Positions 44,101 to 56,048 of a DNA stretch of 64,000 nucleotides are shown here, piece by piece (position 1 is the stretch's first letter; every line of letters starts with the position of its first letter). Made by a program: the position numbers and the translations under genes. Source of the stretch: Lunularia cruciata (lineage: Eukaryota; Streptophyta; Marchantiopsida; Lunulariales; Lunulariaceae); assembly GCA_948567375.1 (NCBI GenBank), contig OX419757.1, positions 13,206,001 through 13,270,000 of the forward strand, read 5' to 3'. A model generated the notes under the pieces. It was given only the letters and a program-made list of their open reading frames with translations. It did not search any database and was not told the DNA's origin.

Positions 44101-47100
44101 GGAAACATAACTGGTGAGTATTTTGATACACCCTATTGCCACTTGCAATTGTAAGCGATTTGAATCTAACCGCATTCAGGTGTTGAACCTGTCAATCAAT
44201 GATATTTTTCAACATACAGTGAGAAACTACCCTGTACGTGTATATAGTTCCGGTACTCATGATTACTCGTTGTGGGAAGTCGGAAGTCTCTGATTCGAGG
44301 TATTACTCAAATACGTTAAAATTTATGATTAATATATAAATAAATTATAATAATCATTAATGATGTTTATGATGTGCTCATCAGTACTGTTATTTTTCTT
44401 AACAATGTTATTGATAGGGTATTGATAGCAGTAATTTTATTTCTGTAATAGTTACTTTCATATGTGTATGAAGGACGGAAAAATTAGAGAAATAACAAAA
44501 ATTACGACTGGGAAATTATGATTCAAAAATCTAATAGATATAAAAATATAGTTATCTAAGTAAACAGTTTTAAATTTTCAGAAGCTCTTGAATTTTATAT
44601 AAGCTCATTATAAGTAAAAAATTCTATTTTGGCGCAAGAATTAAGCCTTGTTCAATGTTCCTTGTACAAATCAAAGAAACTAATCAAAAGTGCTTTGAAT
44701 TTTGAACAAGCTCAATAGAAGGAAAAACTGATTGTTTGAACTAGAATCAACTCCTTTACGCTTTCCTTGATATATTGAATGGGAGAAGAGGACTTATAGG
44801 TGATTCACTAAAATGATGAAGTTCATTGGGCTCTTAATAAGAGTCTTCTATACAAATGTAAGATGTAGTTATCATGGGGGGAATTTTCTTTGGACAATGA
44901 TAAGAAGTTGACGAAGAAAGTGACTTAAGTGGTGCGTGAACCAATTTCAGCAGAAATGGTCAATGATTTGGAGTAGTTAGGATTTTAAGGATCTAGGATT
45001 CTCTATGGATAAAAGGAATTCAAAAAAAAAGTTAGTTTTCAAAATTAAATGGGAAAAATCTAAGAAGCTTCTTGAGGATTACAACAAATCAAGATCAACA
45101 TCTAGAAAGATAGTATAATCTTCCAAGGACAATTTTTCTTCTTTACATACCTTCTAATAAATAGCCTTCATCCTTGCCAAAGCACATAATAGGAACTAAC
45201 TTAATAAGGATGGCTATTGCTAAGGAGCTATCAAACATGGAAAATTTTAAGTGAATAAACTGATTTTATGCATTTTGTGGAACATTTTAGAGTAATTATG
45301 TATTTAGGTGACTGCCAGACCTTATCACATCCAAGAAGCAAAGTTTCTTTGACTACATGAAGCTTGAAAAGTATGTGGCTTGAAGGAGATTTGAATGCAA
45401 AGTGAAGAGTGATATTAACAACTCACATTGTTTTCATGGTATATAATTTGGAAATTAGCTCAGAAGTAAATGAAAATATATAAGACATTATATTTTTTAA
45501 TTCAAATTTTAGATATATAATTGCATTATTACTTATCACACTTTTATCAACCAGCCAAGGAGGTAACTCACGTGTAAGAGGACTAAATTCTTTGAACTCT
45601 TAAAGATAATACTACAATTTTAGCTAATCAAGATGAAAATCTTGTTGAATCTATCCAAGATGAATTTTTTTTCTAGGAAGAGATTTTAAATAAGTAATAA
45701 AATAATGTGAGATTATTTTTAAAAAATAAAATTTTCAAGCAAGTAATTGATCTATAATTCAAACTACTTACTATCCAAATTTTGTAGATAAAAGACAATG
45801 TTTCTTTACTATTACTTCAAGGTTACAATTAGTAAGGTTACTATTGTTGGTAAGTCAAGATTATGAAGAAAAACATTAAGTCAATAGAAATGTTAAATTT
45901 TTTCTCCCAATATTTGTATTTAATTATTATATAAATTTAAAGAGGTGAGATCAGTATAATTCCCTATATATTTTGATAAAAATTATAAATTATTTTCATA
46001 TAAATAATTATATCAAAATTAGTATTCCCACATAACCTTAGAAGCATAAATGAAGGAAGAACCCTATACTATTTAAGACAATAAGTTTTCTTAATATTAC
46101 TACCTTTTAAGAAGTAAACCAAAGTTTAAGCCACCCTTTGATGTAAAAAATATGTAAAATAATTGAAGAATTTACAAGTCAAAAAATTATGGTGAAAGAA
46201 GTGATAAAAAATACCTTACAATTCTCCATGTTGATAATATATTGTGTTAAAACAAAAGATAATAAAATGAAAAAACAAGCTTCCGCTTTGCTCTCATCAA
46301 GAATACTAAAAGAGTACAAGGGTTAGAGGGACACAAGATAATATTACCATAATAATAAATATTTTATGATTATATAAGACTTTCCTTATAAAGTATAATG
46401 ATATGACCTTCATAGCTTCAAACTAAATTTATGATGAGTAAAATAAAATATAAGTAATATGTTGTGAGATATAATATTCACTTCAAATAATAAACACACT
46501 AACTTAGTTATATAGTGTATTGATTTGAATTTTATATCATGAAAGATAGTATATTAAATAGTCATGTTTTCATATATAAGAATTTGTTAAGACCTTTTTC
46601 AACTAATCATGAAATGAAGAGATTGTATGGAGAGGGAAGTGATTAATAAGCATGTATTAACTAGTGTCTTCAATTCATCCTATTCCAAGATTTTAAGATT
46701 AGATATATCATGATATAAGGAGATTCATATATTTAAATTATTCAATATTATCTCTTGAAGTGTACAATATCTAACTCAATTAAAGTTGCAAGCATTCAGT
46801 TTTTTATACAAGTATGACACAAGGAGAGGTTTTTTGGATTCTCTCTACGTGAGAAATGATCAAAAGTAAAGAAGGATGGAAATCTTCACTATTTTATAAA
46901 ATTTGCACCCATAATATCCAATTAAAGATGATACAAATTATAATTAATTTTGATTTGATTATAATTAACCTTGATTCTATATTTCATGAGTTTTATGGGT
47001 TACTTTTACCCATAATATTAAATTAAAGATGGCACAAAATTATACTTAAGTTTGATTTGTTATCTAACCTTTGATTTATATTTTATGAGTTACTTGCATC

Positions 47101-47179
47101 CCGTCATCATGATATGAAGATGAACCTTGTGTGAGTATTGTAATAAAAATATATCATTGAATATTTATGTGATCAACAA
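41107..47179. other. AT-rich intergenic DNA between direct repeats
   Basis: No gene-like frame. Fragments resembling the LINE-like 3' end occur at about 42750-42790 (+) and 43015-43095 (-). From about 44300 to 47180 the DNA is very AT-rich without any protein-like stretch. Confidence 0.55.
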
Positions 47180-47885
47180 CATATATAGGTATATGAGACC
47201 ATAAGCCATACTGGGAACGGGTTATCCAGAACTCATGAATTGCAAAGGATCGGTGAGCAAGATGTACATGATTCACAATGCTAGAATAATGAGAATCCAT
47301 AATGCAGAATGCATTGAGTCGAATAAAACTTGAAGCAAAGGCATAATTTAAATTCAGAATAGCATATGGCTAACATACTAGTAAACCACCATGAAATCAA
47401 GAACTCTATGCTAATGACTGCGAGAAATAGGCATAGCTATGTGAAAGACTGCCAATAAGCAATGCGTGGACAATAAAAATTAAAAATGTGCGTTGGATTC
47501 GGGTAGGAACACTATATACACCCGAGGTCCCATGAATCAGGCAAAGGGCAAAGGAAAAATTATAGGGAGTGAATTAGTTGGGGAATGGAGGAGTGGAACA
47601 ATGTGAGAGCTATAGGATGGTGTGGCGGTAGAAACCTGTCAAAGTGTAATAGGGTGACGAGAGCAAAGCAAAAAAGGACATGATATAAAGTATATCGCAA
47701 CAAGCGCTATGGACGCTTGAGTCCTGAGACACTAAACAATAAAGGGAAGTAGAAGGCGGCCATAGTAAACCTTCATGAAAACACTTGCGACTTCATCAGT
47801 GCCTCACGTAGTAGTTGAGCAATTGCAAGTACCCCTCATATTGAGTTTCTGCTCGAAAACTCTATGAGTGCGATCAACCATATAT
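47180..47885 (+). repeat. About 700-bp direct repeat, right copy
   Basis: The partner of 39965-40655. Roughly 85-90% alike by eye, with small indels. It ends at a short TA microsatellite (47879-47896). Confidence 0.8.
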
Positions 47886-48181
47886 ATATATATATCAATT
47901 TTTAGTTTACCTTACTTTGTCTTTAGCAAATCCAAAAGAGTAATCAGAAATCAATTGTGTATCCAATACTTGGTATGATTATTACACAACTAAGAAGCTT
48001 CAATTTTTGTAATTTTTTTGAAAAGTTCTATCAACTTCATAATTCATTATATACTAAGAAAGTCCAACTAAGAGTGTCCGTATCTCTAAAGAAAATTCTT
48101 TATATTTTTAACTAGTATATATTATATATAGGTGTAAATTATTCTTAAGTTTTTTCATTCACTCTAGTTAAACTAATATAC

Positions 48182-48248
<67 letters not shown>

Positions 48249-50886
48249 ATATTTATTTAAAAACTTGTATATAAATACCATCTTTACATACATAATTTTT
48301 TGCAAAACCATTGAATATTGATCTGTGTTTATATTTATTTTACATATCAAAAGTGGATATGGTCAAGAGATATAACTTTTGAAAATGTTTTCTTGAATGA
48401 AATAATTTTAATAGAAGGAAGATAATTATAAAATTTATCAAGTTTTTTTATCAGTTAAATTTTATTTGCCAAAGAAAATTTTCTTTAATGATTCATTTAT
48501 TGGAATTATAATTAATTTTAATTATTAATAACTTTATATTTTATTAAATAAATTATCATAATGTTAAGTTTTTACCTAATTATTTTCTATCTATTTATGA
48601 ATATCAAGTAGTAAAATAGCATACCTAAAATATAAAAATCATAAATTTATATGGAAAGATATTCATGTATTATATGTATCAATGTGTTATCATCAATACA
48701 TTAAGCAAAACACAAAAAATTATAAATGGCAGTATTATGATTTTAATTTAATTATCTTTCAATCATTGCAATATAATATTTGTGCAAATATAGAACTGAA
48801 AATAATTTTTATACATATATAATATAACAACTTATTTATTAACACAAATTTTAGTTTACATTTATGAGATATGATTACATGTATTTATCTCTTATTAAAA
48901 AAATTTGGTATTTTTTTTATTTAAATATAGTCATAATAATTATAATAAATATCATAATTAGAATAAAATTTCACCAATTTATGCATATTACCAAATTAGC
49001 TCATGAAAAAATATTAATTAGAATTTGATGAAATTCATAGATTTAAAAATGATATTTAAGGATATGAAATATAATAATAAATTATTTCAATTATTATTTG
49101 GTATCTACTCTAATAAAGAAGGAAATTTTGTAATTTTTAAAAAGGAAAGTTTCGTAACAGCCTTATTATATAGAAAATTATCAACACAATTCATACATTC
49201 ACTTGAAGCAAACAAAAGTTCAATTTCCACCAAAATATACGTACCTCCAAATAATAATTTTGGTATAGAAATGCATCTCATTCTTGAGTTTTAACTAAGT
49301 TCATGCACTTAAATTTATAAATGGGTGCATTCTTAGTGAAAGTAAGGTATTAGATCATTTAAGTATTGATAATAAGATACTATGAACCATATCTACGACT
49401 TAATTAGATTCATAGCTCTTAAGCTGTATCTTGCACTAAGTATCCTTTATTTTTGCCTATTTAGTAGATCATAAGGTGTCTAAGCAAGACATGACACATA
49501 AACCTTCTATTTTGCACACAAATTCCTTCTATATTTTGCACACATATTCTAGTATGGAAACAATAGAAGAAAATCCAAGGTAAGATTTCCTCATCCAACC
49601 AAAACAACAAGAAGAACAGTTGACTAACTCATCAAGCATCACTCTACATCCAAAATTCATTTAGTCTTATTTAAAATTCCAAACTTTTGGCCCATGTTTC
49701 CAAATTTGGATCAAGCCTAGAAAGTGTAACTTAACAAGCAATCCATCCAATCCTCCACTTTAGCCACTCATATAATACTATTGAGTATGCAAAATCAAAC
49801 TCAAGATACTACTCTTAGTAAACTTCCAACTCAAGATGCAACTTCAACTTTCTTACTAGCAAGGGTAAGGCATAAGGGTGCCAAAGGCACTCTATTTTAA
49901 TGAAAGGTTAGTAACTATCTTAACCATTGAATCTTTCGAAGTCTATGAACAAGGTTAATTGCCTCACTATAAAGCTTGACTAATTGAATTCTATAGCCAC
50001 TTTTGAATCTATAGAATGGCTACTTCAATTTAATTGATTAAGAAAAAATTAGGTTAAAACTTATCAAGTTATATATATTTTAGCTAAGAAATCATAATAG
50101 CATATCCTAATTATATCTCTAACAATGGAGAAACTACTGTATATATATGAAATCTTATCTATAAGTCAAGTGAGTGAGGTAAGATGAATTGCTTCATAAT
50201 TTGCCGTGCTAGGCCACAAGCTTCCTCAACCAATATTTATTGAGTAAATCAAACCTTATGTGCCTCAATTTGTCTACATAGACATCTACCAAAGAGATGT
50301 GTATTCCTCTTGATTACTTCACCATAGACTAGAGGTTTTAGATTTAGCACATCAAAGCCTTGACTCCTACTTGTAACTCCTACAATACCACCAACTTTTG
50401 ACTTGATATTCCTAGAGCTACTCTCAAAGAAGATGTTTTAGAAAAGATGATAAGATTGAGAAGAGGAGAAGCATCAATGGTTAGGAATGAGCTAAAACAT
50501 TAGGCATTTGTAATTGTCAATTTTGGTGATCTTGTTTGCTATTGTGCATAGGTGTTAAAAGGCACATATATATAGCTCAAATTGATAGTTAGGTCCTTAA
50601 TTATTAAATAAAGTACTTCTACCCAATCCACTTCCTTCTTCATCTCCTCAATTTGCTAGTTTTGCTATGGTCTTGTTGTGACAAAATAAGACTTCATCTT
50701 GGAGCAACTTGGACTCCTTCTACCTCTCAATTAACAAGGGCTTCTACCTCTCAAAGTTGAGTATTCTTGGCCTTGAGACTTGTAAAATTGGACTGCCAAA
50801 TGCTACCATTGCAGAACCTAGTCTAGCATATTATTGTGATAGAAATTTTGTCTGTAGAAGGAAAATTCATGTGATATAGTCCAACA
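47886..50886. other. AT-rich intergenic DNA with (TA)n
   Basis: Contains a (TA)n microsatellite at 48186-48243. No gene or element is recognised; the 89-codon frame at 49025 is not protein-like. Confidence 0.55.
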
Positions 50887-51857
50887 TTGTATTGTGAGCC
50901 GGCTTGTCTCTCACTATGAACCTCTGATGGCTATTATGGTAGCGCACCATGGACTAAGAAGGCAAGGAATCCCAACTCCATCATACTCTTCCAAGGCTAA
51001 CACTCCAAGTCTCAAGACATTGCTCACTAGAGAATTCAATGAGAGAGAGATAGTTGCAAATGAAAGGATTATTAGTACCTCCTGTAATACCAAGAGATAT
51101 CTATATGATCTAGATGAAAAATTTGGTTTGGTAATATCTAGAATGATGTTCTACATGATGGTCAAAATAGATTCAATAGAAGTATCACAAAAAGAGTACT
51201 TCTACTAATAGAGCAAAAACCAAAATAGACTGAGAACCTTAGAACCAATGAGCTAGACATATGATTTAAAGGTGAGAACTGGTTTGGTAACATCTGGAAA
51301 GATGTTACACATGATGTACTTAACAGCTCAGAAACAGGTATCACCAAAAGTGGACTTCTAGTAATAGAGTAAGAACCGAAATATGCTTGTTATCTTTGAA
51401 GGCAATTTCGGAGGCCTAAACGGATGAATTAGGCCTCAAAAATGTACAGCTCCTCCCAATAGAGGAAAAGGTGGGCTTCCTCCCCCCTGGTTTGTCTTGT
51501 CAAGAGCTTTCCAATGGTACCTTACATGATTTTGAGACTCATATAGGAAGATTCCCTAAAAGATTCCCTTTGGTCAAAGCTTGTTTGACCAACCAGATAG
51601 GACCTAGACCGACATGTCACCCATCCAAGTAAGTAATCCAAGGGTGGAGCTTGATGACATGTCACCTATCTGTGTGCCTAATCCTATGGTGGAGCTTCCT
51701 TGGAGGAGATCCTCTTTGTCTATATAATAAAGAGAAAGTGCTCCTTTGGGGCACCGAATGTTGAGTGTGTAATTTTTGTTTCTCTCTCTTCTCTTGTCCT
51801 TGTAGTATTACACCTCCTCACCCCTTGTTTATACTTTTGAAATAGTTATGCACTAAG
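50887..51857 (+). repeat. Repeat B, copy 1, split by a solo LTR
   Basis: About 230 bp, from GAGCCGGCTTGTCTCTCAC to GAAATAGTTATGCACTAAGG, matching 62525-62765 (same orientation) and 60525-60749 (inverted). It is split at 51083-51812 by a solo LTR and is joined at about 51858 to the RT of E4. Confidence 0.85.
51083..51812 (+). mobile_element. Solo LTR of the E5 family (730 bp)
   Basis: Bounded by TGTAATACC and GTATTACA and flanked by a perfect 5-bp target duplication CCTCC (51078-51082 and 51813-51817). It aligns with both E5 LTRs. Such single LTRs are left after recombination between the two LTRs of an element. Confidence 0.95.
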
Positions 51858-52594
51858 GAAATTTGTGAGAGACTTCCTTGATGACTTTTTGTGTCTATGG
51901 GAGCAAGGAAGAGCACTTTGAGCACCTAATCAAGGTTTAGCAACGCTTGGATTAGGTAAATGCATCACTCAACCTAGAGAAGTGAATTTTTGGATGTGAA
52001 GACGGTCTACTTTGGGGGCACATCATCTCCAAGGATGGAATAGCACTTGATCCTGAAAAAGTGAGGAAAATCTCAGACCTTCCATTCCCTTTAAGCTTGA
52101 CAAAGTTATGCCAATTCTTGGGGATGGTTGGGTACTATAAGAGGTTCATCTTCTCATTTTCCAACAAGGCTTATGCATTGACCATCTACATGAAGAAGGG
52201 TGTAGATTACATGGTGATTTTGGGGGACAAGGAGGCTCTCAAAGTTTTTGAGGAGCTCAAGCAATCCCTTATTGTAGCCCTAATTCTTGCTAAACCTGAT
52301 TGGAGTAAGCCTTTCATCCTCTAGACTGATGCTTCTAATGTAGCTATAGGATGCACTCTTAGTCAATTAGACCAAGATGGGTATGATCATCCAATAGCTT
52401 ATGCTAGTAGGCAGATGGTTTCAGCAAAAAAGAACTACTCTGTCATAGAGAGAGAAGGGTGGTTGGCAGTATTCTTTGGTCTCAAGAAGTTTAGACACTA
52501 CTTGATTGGAGGGAAAGCCAAAATTTTCACAGATCACAAGGCTTTGAAGTACATCTTCAACAAGCCTAATGTGGAAGGGAGGCTAGCAAGGTAG
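51858..52594 (+). pseudogene. E4 RT end and RNase H
   Basis: Starts with FLDDFCVYG, the catalytic RT block (LDD), then a HIISKDGIALDPEKV segment and LCQFLGMVGYYKRFI. RNase H follows with TDASNVAIGCTLSQ, YSVIEREGWLAVFFGLKKFRHYL, and TDHKALKYI. There are stops at about 51938, 51956 and 52322. Confidence 0.85.
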
Positions 52595-53521
52595 ATGATA
52601 CTTTTGTCTGAGTATGACTACACCATTGAGGATAGGCCAGGAAAGAAATATGCAAATGTTGATATGTTATCTAAGGCCCATGATCATGATGGAGATGAGC
52701 CAATGGATGATTTGTTCCTAGATGAGGAGCTCATGACAATCTCAATCACTCAAGAGGTTCCAATGGAGTACAAGGAGATTGTGGACTTTCTTACAAGAGG
52801 TAACTATCCAAAAGGGATGCACGTTAGGGAGAGGAAGGCCCTTGCATCAAGATCTAGACTTTACATAATGGTGGAGGATATTCTTTTTCACCAAGGAGCA
52901 AATGGTCTACTTCAAAGAGCAATGGGTAAGGAAGAGTCTATCCTACTCATAAAGGAGTTTCATGAAGGTTTAGTATGTGGAGGACACTTTGCAAGACAAG
53001 TGACTGCTTTCAAGATTCTAGATGCAGGTTACCATTATAGAGTAATTTTCAAGGATTGTCTTGATTTTTGCAAAACTTGTCATGTTTGTCAAGCTTTTGC
53101 TAGAAAGTCTACATCCACTCCACCACTTAGATCAATTCCATTGCTAGGACCTTTTGAGAAGTGGGGAATTGATTTTGTAGGTCCTCTCAATAGAACCCCA
53201 AGGAACAATCCGTACTTTGTAGTAGTTACTAATAACCTTACCAAGTGGGTTGAGGCTAGACCATTGAGGGACAAGAATGAAGATGAAGTTGCTAGATTTT
53301 TTTATGAACACATTATCATTAGGTTTGGATGCCCTTTGGAGTTGGTTTCTGATAAAAGAGGAGAGTTTAAAAGAAGCATCACTACAGCCATGCTACGACA
53401 TTTCTCTATCACACATAGAGTAATTACATCCTATAAGCCAAATTCTAATGGCTTGGCAGAGAGAACCAATCAGACCTTGTGCATGATGTTGGCCAAAGAT
53501 GCAAAAATAGAGGAGGCTAAA
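52595..53521 (+). pseudogene. E4 H2C2 domain and integrase core, cut by E5
   Basis: A long open stretch reads on from the RNase H end (GKKYANVDMLSK). It shows the H2C2 domain (FHEGLVCGGHF, CKTCHVCQ) and the core: WGIDFVGPL (first Asp), LVSDKRGEF (second Asp) and NGLAERTNQT (Glu), with 35 residues between second Asp and Glu. The stretch is interrupted by E5 at 53521, after an Ala codon and part of Lys. Confidence 0.92.
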
Positions 53522-54261
53522 TGTAATACCAAGGGTTAGCCATATGATCTAGATGTGAAATTTGGTTTGGTAACATCTAGAATGATGTTATACATGATGG
53601 TCAAAATAGATCAGATAGAAGTATCACCAAAAGAGTACTTCTACTAATAGGGCAGAAACCGAAATAGACTTGAGAACCTTAGAACCAATAGCTAGACATA
53701 TGATTTAAAGGTGAGAATTGGTTTGGTAACATCTGGAAGGATGTTACACATGATGGACTAAACAGATCAGAAAGATGTATCACCAAAAGGGGACTTCTAC
53801 TAATAGAGTAGGAACCGAAATATGCCTGAAATCTTTGAAGGCAATTTCGGAGGCCTAAACGGATGAATTAGGCCTCGAAAATGTGCAGATTCCCCCCCCC
53901 AACGGAAGAAAGGCTGGCCTTCCCTCCCCCCTGGTTTGTCTCGTCGAGAGCTTTCCAACGGTACCTTACTCATGTGATTCTGAGATTCCTACAGGAAGAT
54001 TCCCTAAAAGATTCCCTCCGGTCAAAGCTTGTTTGACCAACCAGATAGGACCTAGACCAGACAGGTCACCCATCCAAGTCAGTAATCCAAGGGTGGAGCT
54101 TGCTGACATGTCACCTATCTATGTCCCTAATCCTATGGTGGAGCTTCCTTGGAGGAGATCCTCTTTGTCTATATAATAAAGAGAAGGTGCTCCCTTGGGG
54201 CATCGAATGTTTGAGTGTGCAATCTGTGTTTTCTCTCTTCTCTTGTCCTCTTAGTATTACA
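53522..54261 (+). repeat. E5 5' LTR
   Basis: TGTAATACC to GTATTACA. It has a TATATAATAA box at 54170-54179 and a C-run at about 53892-53901. Confidence 0.96.
54170..54179 (+). promoter_or_regulatory. E5 LTR TATA box
   Basis: TATATAATAA, about 82 bases before the LTR end. It is kept in all five LTRs of this family in the window, as expected for the RNA polymerase II promoter. Confidence 0.7.
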
Positions 54262-54262
54262 A

Positions 54263-54274
54263 TGGTATCAGAGC
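54263..54274 (+). promoter_or_regulatory. E5 primer binding site (initiator Met tRNA)
   Basis: TGGTATCAGAGC, one base after the 5' LTR. Confidence 0.95.
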
Positions 54275-54401
54275 AAGTGTTCTAGTCCAAGAGAGTGGAT
54301 CACCCCTCTTGGAATAGCACGAACTACTGAAACTGAGTAATTTGAGGTGGAGAACATAGAGTAATCGCTAGACTTAGGAAGGACTTTAGAGAGCGGATGG
54401 G

Positions 54402-54623
54402 ATGGATGCGCCGGGGGGACAATTTCCCGCACCTAGCTTTCCATTCTCAAACCCATTCCACATCAAGGTTATGTACATCCAGCGTGAGCAGATGAGAGTA
54501 TCGCTAGTTTATCACTTCGGTGCTGAATTCATGGACAGAGTGATGAACTCACCAAACCCGGTGATTCTACCTATGGTGATATATGACAGAGAGTGGGATT
54601 TGACGATCTACATTCTATTATGA
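54402..54623 (+). CDS. E5 leader reading frame 1 (73 aa)
   Basis: An intact frame from an ATG 128 bases after the primer site. It starts MDAPGGQFPAPSFPF and has the centre YIQREQMRVSLVYHFGAEF. The partner frame begins 4 bp after its stop. Both are also intact in E-A2. No known domain; no signal peptide is evident. It could be a translated leader protein or a remnant of a former N-terminal gag region. Confidence 0.5.
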   Translation: MDAPGGQFPAPSFPFSNPFHIKVMYIQREQMRVSLVYHFGAEFMDRVMNSPNPVILPMVIYDREWDLTIYILL

Positions 54624-54627
54624 TAAT

Positions 54628-54831
54628 ATGGATATGAATGTCCCAAATTCTCTCCCTTTCAACACTCAAGTAGAAATCCGTTATGTAGTGAGGCCGAAAT
54701 TGATGTTTAGAGATTTTGTGGTTAGGAATTTTGGTGAGGAGTATTATCAACAAGTGATAGCTTCTGAGGTCCCAATGGTAGTTCCGATAGTTCGTGCGCC
54801 TTCCAAAGTGATTATATTGACTCTGTATTGA
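54628..54831 (+). CDS. E5 leader reading frame 2 (67 aa)
   Basis: An intact frame, MDMNVPNSLPF with the centre RDFVVRNFGEEYYQQVIAS. It shares a spaced pattern with frame 1 (Y-x-x-R, then R, V-x-x-FG-x-E-aromatic, V, S, P-x-V), suggesting tandem duplication of one small coding unit. It ends 33 bases before the likely gag ATG at 54865. Confidence 0.5.
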   Translation: MDMNVPNSLPFNTQVEIRYVVRPKLMFRDFVVRNFGEEYYQQVIASEVPMVVPIVRAPSKVIILTLY

Positions 54832-54846
54832 AGTAGACGTTAGTAA

Positions 54847-55953
54847 TTGGGTGTTGCAGGCACCATGGATCCGCAGTTGCAAGAGCTGGTGCAAGGAATG
54901 CAAGGGATGTTGAATGAATTTCGAGAGATTAAGATGACCATGGAGACATTGCAAAGTCAAGTGCAGATCCTCAGGAACGATCAAGCCATGCAAGAAGAAG
55001 AGCCGTCTCAAAACCCAGTACCTGCGACTGAAGTACTTGGAGAGGCACCCGTGCCTACGAACCCTATCAACGATGAAGCCACATTGCTACTCCGGATGAA
55101 GAAGACCTGCAACATCAAGCCTTACAAGGGGCAGCGTACGATGGGAGTAGTGGAGAATTGGATCTCGAGAATGAATCGATATTTTTGATTGTTCTCAACA
55201 GAGATCACAGAGCATGCTGCATGCGTGTTTGCATGTGGGTACTTGACCGATAAAGCCCTCACATGGTATGATGCTTGGGAATGATCCATGCTGGCAAAGA
55301 GAAGGGAGGTCACATGGACAGCAATGCAAGAAGGACTGCTCAAGAATTTCCAATCGGTGGATTCTGTGCAGATGGCTCAAACCCGACTATGGGGATTGAG
55401 ACAGAAGAATAGCGTACAAGAGTATGTGGAGGCTTTTCTGGATCTACAAGTCGCAATTACCGACATGAGTCCAGCAGAGGCTCTCGACAATTTCAAACGA
55501 GGGTTGAAAGAGCGGATTCGCCAAGAAGTCATGGTGCAAAACCCTCGCACGGTATTTGAAGCCATTGCTTGTGCGCAGAGAATAGCCGGAGCATTAGGTG
55601 GAGGTGAAGGAGTAGTTCCACCTCAACATTATCAAGCAGAAATGCCACACATGGGTGGACCAGTACCGATGGAATTGGGCAACCTTTGATTTCGGGATCG
55701 AGGAGCACGGCCGCTTCAAGGAGAGCGAGGACGGGTAGAAGAACGAAGAGATGGAGTCCCACGAGGAGAAGGGACTCGAGGAGAACAACGCCGTTGTTAC
55801 AATTGTGGCCGTATTGGGCACATATCTACCAATTGTCGCACTCGTTTCCCTAGAGGCCCTCGGCCTTCGTACAGGCGATCTTTGAACAACATGGAGAGGC
55901 ACATTGAAGAGGAGGAAGTGGAAACTACTTCGGAAAACGAAGATCACCAGTAA
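54847..55953 (+). pseudogene. E5 gag with zinc knuckle, three in-frame stops
   Basis: One frame runs 54847-55953; the likely start is the ATG at 54865 (MDPQLQELVQ). An N-terminal coiled-coil-like part is followed by the capsid (KALTWYDAW, LLKNFQSVDSVQMAQTRLW, VQEYVEAFLDLQ) and the knuckle CYNCGRIGHISTNC at about 55798-55839. It ends with an acidic tail. Stops are TGA 55186 (shared with E-A2), TGA 55282 and TGA 55687 (CGA in E-A2, so a recent C-to-T change). Role: capsid assembly and RNA packaging. Confidence 0.9.
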
Positions 55954-56048
55954 ATGTACCTTGCGGCCTTACTGGCTCAATAAGGAAGCAGAGAAGCGAG
56001 GGAAGGAAGAAGAATAACGCGCAAAGATCCCGAAAGGCAACCTCACAA

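Larger units (their letters stand above)
51858..53521 (+). mobile_element. E4: degenerate gypsy element, 5'-truncated, left part
   Basis: Begins within the RT palm and runs to the integrase core, where E5 interrupts it at 53521. It resumes at 60132. It is not of the E5 family: RNase H, zinc domain and integrase differ clearly, for example AIDFVGPL-type and AERTNQTL blocks. Confidence 0.85.

Noticed and set aside
49025-49294. 89-codon frame in AT-rich DNA
   Set aside because: Composition follows the local AT bias; no motif, no repeat, no neighbour to support it.
53883-54176. Open frame of about 97 codons found in all LTRs of the E5 family (also 59753-60046, 30452-30745, 36326-36571)
   Set aside because: It lies across the LTR promoter region and ends at the TATA box. 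Similarity between copies is explained by LTR homology, and there is no domain.
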